From positions 1 through 11,032 of the forward strand of contig JBAYES010000062.1 of the NCBI GenBank assembly GCA_041667545.1: a DNA stretch of 11,032 bases, written 5' to 3'. The stretch comes from SLID01 sp041667545 (GTDB taxonomy: Bacteria > Omnitrophota > Gorgyraeia > Tantalellales > Tantalellaceae). This document shows, piece after piece, positions 5,661-11,032 of the stretch. Position numbers and translations under genes: made by a program. The notes below the pieces were generated by a model. That model searched no databases, was not told the origin of the DNA, and saw only the letters and a list, made by a program, of their open reading frames with translations. Numbering within the stretch: position 1 is the first letter of the stretch; the number at the start of each line of letters is the position of its first letter.

Positions 5661-5693
5661 TTTACTTTTTAACATCCTAATTTGGTGTATAAT
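5661..5693 (+). promoter_or_regulatory. Possible promoter for the secreted glycosidase gene
   Basis: A perfect TATAAT (5688-5693) lies about 80 bases before the ATG. The best nearby -35-like sequence is TTTACT (5661-5666) with a long 21-base spacer. A perfect TTGACA at 5643-5648 is 39 bases away, too far to pair with it. Activator help would be needed if this is the true promoter. Confidence 0.4.
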
Positions 5694-5774
5694 ATACAAA
5701 CACGTATGCTTTTTGGGGATCTTTTCCCTTCCGATTTTTAAAAACGCGGGTCTTCACGCCCAAAAAGGAAAGCC

Positions 5775-8700
5775 ATGAACAGGAAGATTTTTAAAAGATC
5801 AATAGGTACTTTAGGCTGCTTATTCCTTACCATTTTGATTTTTTCAAGAGTCGCCGCGATAGCCGCCCCCGGCGATGAGTTTGCCGGGCCATATTTCGAC
5901 GTACAGCTCAAAGGAAACTGGGTGATCATAGAACCGGTCCAGCTTCCCGGAAAACAAGCACCCGAACCCATACCGCTTCCGTCAAGATATTTCTTTGTCC
6001 ATGTGGGCAATATCCCCGAAGCGGAAACGCGCGTAAGTTACGGCGGAGCGCTCAACCTGAAATATTTTTCAGGCATAGCATACAATTATCTTCAGAAAGA
6101 ACTTCCGGGAAAAACCATACGATTAAAAGTGACCGCCCCGGAATCCCTTGTAAGCCCTTTTGCGGCCATTCCCAACAAACTCAGGGTCTCACTGAAAAGC
6201 CAGCATGACGGGTCATGGACAGAATTTCTCGAAAGCAAGGAGTGGGTAAATGTAAAGCAACAAGGCAATTATGACTTCAAATTAAAAGTACCGACGGAAC
6301 CGGTAATAGACCGTTCCGGAAACACATACCACCCGGAAGGAACAATACTTATATCGGTCGAGCTTTATTTGATGGAAGGCACAAAAAGACAGTCATCGAT
6401 CACTTTTGCCATATCGGACATCGAGATCGAAGGTATAGACCTTAATGAAGAAGACGTGGAGCTTGAGCTCTTACTGAAGGAGCCTTCAGCAAAAAAGGTC
6501 TTTTTACCGTCTTTCCCGCGCGGCAGCGTTATATTTTACAGCATTGGGCATGGTAATACCCTTCAATTCTCCCCCTCAGCCTCAGCCGCCGAGAAAACGT
6601 ATCTTTCGGGTAACCTCGAGGATTTTTTCCTCACGGTACCCGTTTTCATCCCGGAGGAATTAAGGCTTCAAAAAGGGTCCCTGGCTCTAACCCTCGATTC
6701 CGGGGACGGCTTAACAAGATCCGCGGTTAAAAATTTTGACTCATGCAGTATCGAGGGAAAAGTCTATCTCACAATCCCTTTAAAAGATTTTTCGGTAAAG
6801 GAACATTTACAGGAAATAGCTTCTTACGATATGACTCTCGACATAAAAACCCAACAGCCGCACACGGATAACATGATGCCTTTCGTCATTGAGCCGGCGG
6901 TTGTCCGCAGGGGGACATTGATACCGTTCGACGATAATTGGCGCATACGCCGGGATACTGATATACAGCCTGATAAAACCACGGTTGTCGAGGATAACGC
7001 CGCTGAAATATTACTCTCCGAGAACCCCTATCAAATGACATTCTCCGCTAAGATGAAAGGCGGGATAGATTGGTCGGACCCTTATTACCGCATTGAGATC
7101 ATCCGGGATATCCCGGGTTCTCCGGTCAATATGGACGATATGCGCCTCGAGGTCAACATGAGCCCTCTTACGAACACTATGAAGTATTGGCAAAAACCTT
7201 TCAGGGCGAGATTAGCCCTTGTAGACATTAACGGCAACATGATGTTCGGACCTAATATTTCCCTTTCCGAGGGAGTGTCAAACCCGGCAATATTAGATGT
7301 CTCGATCACGAATCCCATGCCCAAAGGTTTGGTATTTGCCGGTTTTGACCCCGAAAAGGTCAGATCCATAGTTATTAATTTCGAAGGGTCACACGGCCCT
7401 ACCGACATGATAGAAATAGAAACCCAGCTTACCGATCTATTTATAACGCCCAGAGAACACAAAAGGCCGGCCGGCAAAAAGACCGTTAATTTCGACCGGT
7501 TTACCGGCGCCGGAGCCAAAGGAAATCTGTCTTCCCTGATCAAGGAATTTGGCGGGTTCACCCTGGGCATGAACTACCCCTTCCCTGTGCTTGAGATCTC
7601 GCCGGATGTCCTGGAGGTGCCGCAGATCTATCCGACTGTCGGGAAAAAAGCTACAGACCCCAATCATTTAAGTTTTGCAAGCCCGATCACGAAAAAAACC
7701 ACACTTGAAGATTTCACCGTTTTGGTCGAGCATGACTTGACTCTCATAAGGCTGTTCCTTTTGGGGCATCTTGCCGGAGTTTTCGAATGGGACGAAAAAG
7801 AGATAGATATTACGGGGTTTTTGGAAGGAGAAGAAGCTCTTCTTCAGGATATGGCGGGAATGAGCGTTGAAAAACTCGTTGACTTCCTTAACAACAATGA
7901 GGAAATGATATTTCCCGAAACCGGTTCCGGCCGTATAGCGGGACTGCAGAAAGACGTAATGGGCGACCTTACCGCTCTTTTGGATATTTTGGAAACGGTT
8001 GAGCGGAACACAGGCCGCAAACTATGCGTCATAGTGTGCCTTTATGATTTTCTACTCGGTGACGGTTCTGAAAAAGAAGGGCCTCTTCACTCATACAAGG
8101 TCGGCGAACATCCCGAAGCCGTGCTGAACCCTTCGACAAAAGTTAAAGTTCATTCGATAGTCTGGAAAATGCTGAAGGAATGGAGCAAAGACGAACGTTT
8201 CCACAGGTACATCTCAATAATGGAAATTATGAACGAACCCGGCAACGCAACCGTCCTGTCCACAAAACAGAATTTCAACGAATTCTTTAATTTTATAGCG
8301 GAAAATCTTTATCTTGCCAAAGACGCTATCGGCGGAGATATCCCCGTATCCGTCGGTTTTCGTTCATGGCCCGCCGATCTGCGTTTCTGGGCGGACCTGG
8401 CTTCGGGATTAGATGTCCTGATGATACACTACTGGGAGAGCCTGGAATCTTACAATATCAACACACCCGGGCTATGGCCTCTTAAAATGGATATATCCGC
8501 TCTCTGGGAATATTTAGGCGCAGAACCATCCGGCCGTCTGACCGGTATGGGAGAGATCGGCCCCAAAGAACCGCTGAAAAAAAATCTGATGGATATAGAG
8601 AACGCCGGCTACGATTTCTGTCTTATGTGGTCATATTCGGGGCATGATTCATACGATGCCCGGGCAGCCATAAACAAAATATCCGAATACCAAAAAGGCA

Positions 8701-8951
8701 ATAGAGTATCGGCCGGGCTTATATTTCTTGAAGAGTCCGACATAAAAAGGGCTTTTGAATACATCATTAACAACATTGACCCCAAGAAAAAGAGCGTGAA
8801 TATTGACACCGCTGAAGATGACGGATCCGGAATGACCATTAAAACCATACTGGAAAGCGCCGAACTGAAAGGGATCCCCTTTACCGAAGAGAATTTCCGG
8901 AAAATGATGGAGAACATCTTTCGCCGAAAATCCATCTGGGATAAAAAATAA
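5775..8951 (+). CDS. Large secreted clan GH-A-like glycoside hydrolase with N-terminal beta-sandwich domains
   Basis: A 1058-residue exported protein with an AAGGAA ribosome binding site five bases before the ATG. Residues 1-31 form a signal peptide: basic start, hydrophobic core and AIA cleavage site near residue 30. Residues about 35-570 are rich in short beta strands and probably form two or three jelly-roll or carbohydrate-binding modules; 395-560 in particular, with GFDPEKVRSIVINFEGS, reads like a galactose-binding fold. A TIM barrel follows (about 590-990): FTLGMNYPF (595-603), IRLFLLG with Arg659, MEIMNEPGN with candidate acid/base Glu821, HYW (885-887), GMGEIGP with candidate nucleophile Glu927, and LMWSY with Trp952. 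These fit clan GH-A retaining glycosidases, GH5-like in outline, but I cannot name the family or substrate. The last 80 residues are a charged helical tail. No dockerin, SLH or membrane anchor is seen. No sugar transport genes adjoin it. Confidence 0.8.
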   Translation: MNRKIFKRSIGTLGCLFLTILIFSRVAAIAAPGDEFAGPYFDVQLKGNWVIIEPVQLPGKQAPEPIPLPSRYFFVHVGNIPEAETRVSYGGALNLKYFSGIAYNYLQKELPGKTIRLKVTAPESLVSPFAAIPNKLRVSLKSQHDGSWTEFLESKEWVNVKQQGNYDFKLKVPTEPVIDRSGNTYHPEGTILISVELYLMEGTKRQSSITFAISDIEIEGIDLNEEDVELELLLKEPSAKKVFLPSFPRGSVIFYSIGHGNTLQFSPSASAAEKTYLSGNLEDFFLTVPVFIPEELRLQKGSLALTLDSGDGLTRSAVKNFDSCSIEGKVYLTIPLKDFSVKEHLQEIASYDMTLDIKTQQPHTDNMMPFVIEPAVVRRGTLIPFDDNWRIRRDTDIQPDKTTVVEDNAAEILLSENPYQMTFSAKMKGGIDWSDPYYRIEIIRDIPGSPVNMDDMRLEVNMSPLTNTMKYWQKPFRARLALVDINGNMMFGPNISLSEGVSNPAILDVSITNPMPKGLVFAGFDPEKVRSIVINFEGSHGPTDMIEIETQLTDLFITPREHKRPAGKKTVNFDRFTGAGAKGNLSSLIKEFGGFTLGMNYPFPVLEISPDVLEVPQIYPTVGKKATDPNHLSFASPITKKTTLEDFTVLVEHDLTLIRLFLLGHLAGVFEWDEKEIDITGFLEGEEALLQDMAGMSVEKLVDFLNNNEEMIFPETGSGRIAGLQKDVMGDLTALLDILETVERNTGRKLCVIVCLYDFLLGDGSEKEGPLHSYKVGEHPEAVLNPSTKVKVHSIVWKMLKEWSKDERFHRYISIMEIMNEPGNATVLSTKQNFNEFFNFIAENLYLAKDAIGGDIPVSVGFRSWPADLRFWADLASGLDVLMIHYWESLESYNINTPGLWPLKMDISALWEYLGAEPSGRLTGMGEIGPKEPLKKNLMDIENAGYDFCLMWSYSGHDSYDARAAINKISEYQKGNRVSAGLIFLEESDIKRAFEYIINNIDPKKKSVNIDTAEDDGSGMTIKTILESAELKGIPFTEENFRKMMENIFRRKSIWDKK

Positions 8952-9019
8952 TATTTTCGGGATCCTGACTCTGCTTCCAGAAACTAAAGTACTTATAAAT
9001 AGATGGTTTCAGAAGATCA

Positions 9020-9047
9020 TTGCTTACTGATATTGATATGGTAGTAT
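9020..9047 (+). promoter_or_regulatory. Possible promoter for the cupin gene
   Basis: TTGCTT (9020-9025), a 16-base spacer and TAGTAT (9042-9047) form a weak sigma-70-like pair in the 146-bp gap between the glycosidase stop and the chosen cupin start. No terminator hairpin is evident after the glycosidase gene, so read-through is equally possible. Confidence 0.28.
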
Positions 9048-9097
9048 AGGGACATAAGATGACTATTCCTCAAAACAAAACAAACATGGGGGTCAAT

Positions 9098-9604
9098 ATG
9101 AAAAAAGCGTTTGTGTTTGCGTCAGTATTCTCTCTCCTGATGTGTATAGGGCAAGTCTTAAGCTATGGCGACGAACACGGAACGGATACCGTTGAATATT
9201 CCGAGGACCGCGGGAAAGATCCCTGGGTAGTAGACATTGAGGAAATAACCACTCAAAACACACATTTCAGAGCGGCTAAGTGGACGGGAGACAATCTTCA
9301 AATGACGCTTATGTCTATCCCTGTCGGCGGACATATAGGCGGAGAAAAACATTCTTTTACTGACCAGTTCATAAGAGTAGAAAGCGGAACGGCCAGAGTT
9401 TTAATGGGAGATTCCGCGGAGAACATAACTTTTAACGAGGAAGTATCCGATGACTGGGCCATCTTTGTTCCCGCGGGATCATGGCACAATCTTATAAATA
9501 CCGGAAAAACCGATGTAAAAGTGTACACCATCTACTCGCCGCCGGAACATCCCGAAAGCACTCTTCACCTTACTTTCGAGGACTCCGAAGAAGCGCATCA
9601 ATAG
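9098..9604 (+). CDS. Exported cupin-domain protein
   Basis: A 168-residue single-domain cupin. The ATG at 9098 is preferred over an in-frame ATG at 9059: it has GGGGGT as ribosome binding site, and only from there does a classical signal peptide begin at once (MKKAFVFASVFSLLMCIG, with a cleavage site near residue 24). The cupin core has motif 1, GGHIGGEKHSFTDQFIRVESG (two overlapping pieces, 78-90 and 85-97), and motif 2, VPAGSWHNLINTG (124-136), with His85, Gln90 and His130 as likely metal ligands. The ending YTIYSPPEHPESTLHLT (143-159) is typical of small cupins often labelled mannose-6-phosphate isomerase-like. Such members are usually cytoplasmic, so the signal peptide is unusual. Reaction and substrate are unknown. 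It follows the secreted glycosidase on the same strand and is convergent with the Feo operon, with 11 bases between stop codons. Confidence 0.85.
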   Translation: MKKAFVFASVFSLLMCIGQVLSYGDEHGTDTVEYSEDRGKDPWVVDIEEITTQNTHFRAAKWTGDNLQMTLMSIPVGGHIGGEKHSFTDQFIRVESGTARVLMGDSAENITFNEEVSDDWAIFVPAGSWHNLINTGKTDVKVYTIYSPPEHPESTLHLTFEDSEEAHQ

Positions 9605-9615
9605 TTAATGTTCGA

Positions 9616-10245
9616 TCAGACCCATACGTTTATCTGACTTGCGGCATTCTTGTCCACAGCGAATTGGCTTTCACCTATTTGAAAAACATAGGAAGGAAAT
9701 CTCTCGATAAGTTTTACATGAGAACCAGGCAAAGCTCCCATTGCCATTATTTTCCTCAGCATGGGTTTGTCGTTGGTCTGTATGTAGGCTATCTTCCCCT
9801 TTTGGCCTTTTTTCATCTCTGAAAGAGATAATATAATGCTTTTGAGCTCCTTTTCTCCTTTACCGCAGCATTTGCCGGGCGGTATAGTGCTTCCGTGAGG
9901 ACATTTTCTCGGATGCCCGAGAAGCGTACATATTTTATCTTCGAGACCTTCTTTCAGGATATGCTCAAGCTTACACCCCGCCTCATGGACATGGGCGCCT
10001 TTTATCTGAAAAACATCCGCCAACAGCCTCTCGGACAGCCTATGTCTTCTTACGCAAAGTTTTCCTTCCTCCCTGCCCTTGGCGGTAAGAAGTTTTCTAT
10101 CTTTCATGGAAACATATCCCTTGTCCACAAGCTCTTTAAAACAAGCCACATCAACGAGTACACCGGTATCCGGGGTCTTTCCTTCCTCTACTATCTCTGT
10201 CCAGAGTTTCTCAAGTATCTCCTCTGCCCTGTCGGTCAATTTCAT
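9616..10245 (-). CDS. DtxR-like iron-sensing domain fused to a FeoA (SH3-like) domain
   Basis: A 209-residue cytoplasmic protein. Residues 1-65 form a short helix-turn-helix-like region ending in LLTAKGREEG. Residues 66-128 are the metal-binding and dimerisation domain of the DtxR family: HRLSE (His68, Glu72), then HEAGCKLEH (His87, Cys91, Glu94, His95), which resembles the DtxR/IdeR iron type more than the manganese type of MntR. CPHGSTIPPGKCC (115-127) follows. Residues 140-209 form a FeoA-type domain (LRKIMAMGALPGSHVKL). The N-terminal region is about ten residues shorter than in DtxR and its recognition helix is hard to see, so DNA binding is uncertain; it may act on FeoB through the FeoA domain instead. 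Its ATG overlaps the stop of the upstream small gene (ATGA), with GAGGAG as ribosome binding site. It is the last gene of the Feo operon. Confidence 0.88.
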   Translation of the reverse strand: MKLTDRAEEILEKLWTEIVEEGKTPDTGVLVDVACFKELVDKGYVSMKDRKLLTAKGREEGKLCVRRHRLSERLLADVFQIKGAHVHEAGCKLEHILKEGLEDKICTLLGHPRKCPHGSTIPPGKCCGKGEKELKSIILSLSEMKKGQKGKIAYIQTNDKPMLRKIMAMGALPGSHVKLIERFPSYVFQIGESQFAVDKNAASQINVWV

Positions 10246-10418
10246 TTTTGTTTTCTCCTCTTATTCAGTATACTCTTAAGCCACTTGTCCTCGGGGGGAG
10301 TCTCATACCCGCAATTCGGGCACTTAACAAGTTTACATCCCTTTGCCATTGGACACCCTACGCATAAGGCATCCGCCTTTTTCTCATCGAACATATATCC
10401 GCAAAACGCGCATTTCAT
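10242..10418 (-). CDS. Small six-cysteine, zinc-ribbon-like Feo-cluster protein (58 aa)
   Basis: A 58-residue protein starts MKCAFCGYMFDEKKADALCV. Cysteines are paired as CAFC (3 and 6), CVGC (19 and 22), CKLVKC (28 and 33) and CPNC (33 and 36), so four knuckle-like groups could hold zinc or iron. It lies 40 bp after feoB and overlaps the start of the DtxR-FeoA gene by four bases, which implies tight co-translation. AAGGGGGAT serves as its ribosome binding site. I recall similar tiny Cys-rich proteins beside feo genes in deltaproteobacteria and clostridia, but no proven role. It could deliver or sense iron at FeoB. It differs from the membrane-anchored FeoB-associated Cys-rich proteins because no hydrophobic segment is present. 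Confidence 0.87.
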   Translation of the reverse strand: MKCAFCGYMFDEKKADALCVGCPMAKGCKLVKCPNCGYETPPEDKWLKSILNKRRKQK

Positions 10419-10458
10419 GAAGAGATCCCCCTTATCCCGTGTTTGACACTACTTATTT

Positions 10459-11032
10459 TCATATAACAATACCTGCGGCCGTAAGAACACGGTTCACGAC
10501 GAAGCCCACGGTAAAAGAAAATATCAGAATAAAGCCTGATATGGCGATAGCTGTTTTCCAGCCTCTTTCTTTTATGTTCACGAGGAACTGCGCTACACAT
10601 GGCAGGAACAAAGTAAGGGTTATGCAGGCCACTACCAGTTGCACCCCCGACAAAGATCCGGCTTTACTCAGATCATAAAGTCCCGCCGCCCCGTAATCTC
10701 TTCTAAAAAATCCGAAAAGAAAAACATGCGCGGCTTCTGCGGGAAGGCCGAGCAGTTTTGTGGGGCCTTCCAAAAGCCTTATCACAAGGCTGAATAACCC
10801 TGTAAGCCTGCCCGCCCATATAACGATACTCGCGAAAATAAATAACGGAAGAACCTCTTTTAAATACCACTTCACCCTGGCATAGGTCTTTACAATAACA
10901 TTCGCCATACTGGGAAATCTTAAAGGCGGAACTTCCATATAGAAAGTAGGCCTCTCCCCCGGCAGTACCCGTGCAGTAAGATACCCTATAAGCAGGAATA
11001 CCATGGATATTACACCGGCCCAGATAAACACG
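10459..11032 (-). CDS. feoB: Ferrous iron transporter FeoB, C-terminal part (runs off right edge)
   Basis: About 190 C-terminal residues of the inner-membrane Fe(II) transporter FeoB are visible. The 5' portion, with the GTPase domain and the first gate motif, lies beyond the window. Membrane segments are seen at fragment residues about 3-20, 58-75, 131-150 and 160-180. The Gate-type motifs are present: FFRRDYGAAGL (108-118) and LTLFLPCVAQF (139-149), with the conserved Cys145. Family members are about 650-770 residues long, so roughly a quarter is seen. It is the first visible gene of a leftward operon with the six-Cys protein and the DtxR-FeoA fusion. No frameshift is visible in the part present. 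Confidence 0.95.
   Translation of the reverse strand, partial: VFIWAGVISMVFLLIGYLTARVLPGERPTFYMEVPPLRFPSMANVIVKTYARVKWYLKEVLPLFIFASIVIWAGRLTGLFSLVIRLLEGPTKLLGLPAEAAHVFLFGFFRRDYGAAGLYDLSKAGSLSGVQLVVACITLTLFLPCVAQFLVNIKERGWKTAIAISGFILIFSFTVGFVVNRVLTAAGIVI

Noticed and set aside
5480..5680. A 66-residue plus-strand frame in the divergent intergenic region
   Set aside because: There is no ribosome binding site, no recognisable sequence and it ends inside the likely promoter region.
5643..5693. TTGACA at 5643 and TATAAT at 5688 as one promoter
   Set aside because: The spacer is 39 bases, far beyond the 15-20 usable by sigma-70-type polymerase.
9059..9097. An upstream start for the cupin gene at 9059
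   Set aside because: It would add 13 polar residues before a perfect signal peptide, and the GGGGGT ribosome binding site favours 9098.
9895..10446. A 183-residue plus-strand frame opposite the feo genes
   Set aside because: The opposite strand encodes recognisable DtxR-FeoA and Cys-rich proteins over the same bases.

Overview
The window looks like a chromosomal segment of an uncultured, probably anaerobic bacterium with moderate GC. Supporting signs are a bacterial tRNA-Ser with an encoded CCA end, Shine-Dalgarno-led genes, a Feo ferrous-iron uptake cluster, an iron-sulfur flavoprotein and a DUF523 (TudS-like) protein. The repeats, with TTC-capped hairpins beside a tRNA, recall those of Omnitrophota-type draft genomes, but that placement is an impression from memory and not a demonstrated affiliation.

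Region 1 (1-2976) is an accessory or genome-plasticity zone. It holds several copies of a hairpin-bearing dispersed repeat (141-283, 632-670, 2738-2815 and a diverged copy at about 2890-2970). A C-terminal remnant of a serine recombinase (350-916) has been invaded in frame by the hairpin repeat and a 45-bp tandem array. A tRNA-Ser(UGA) gene (902-990, minus) has a 3' end that overlaps the last codons of that recombinase. A second, split copy of the tRNA anticodon arm lies at 1033-1130. A type IV toxin-antitoxin operon of the AbiE type (1263-2640, minus) has a near-consensus promoter whose -10 box forms one end of a 28-bp palindrome, a strong candidate for AbiEi autorepression. Two near-identical 78-bp direct repeats (141 and 2738) bracket the recombinase remnant, the tRNA and the abiE operon.

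Region 2 (2977-5417, minus strand) carries three apparently stable genes: a conserved protein of unknown function with a GTG start, an Isf-type iron-sulfur flavoprotein, and a two-domain DUF523-DUF1722 (TudS-like plus YbgA-like) protein. The last two both have cysteine sets suited to iron-sulfur clusters.

Region 3 (5418-9604, plus strand) has a 357-bp divergent intergenic region. It is followed by a 1058-residue secreted protein with N-terminal beta-rich domains and a C-terminal clan GH-A-like glycosidase barrel (candidate catalytic Glu821 and Glu927), then a small exported cupin.

Region 4 (9616-11032, minus strand) is a Feo operon read leftward: the C-terminal part of FeoB, running off the right edge; a 58-residue six-cysteine protein; and a DtxR-like/FeoA-domain fusion that overlaps it by four bases. 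The order suggests ferrous iron import with an iron-sensing partner, feeding the iron-dependent proteins expected in such an organism.
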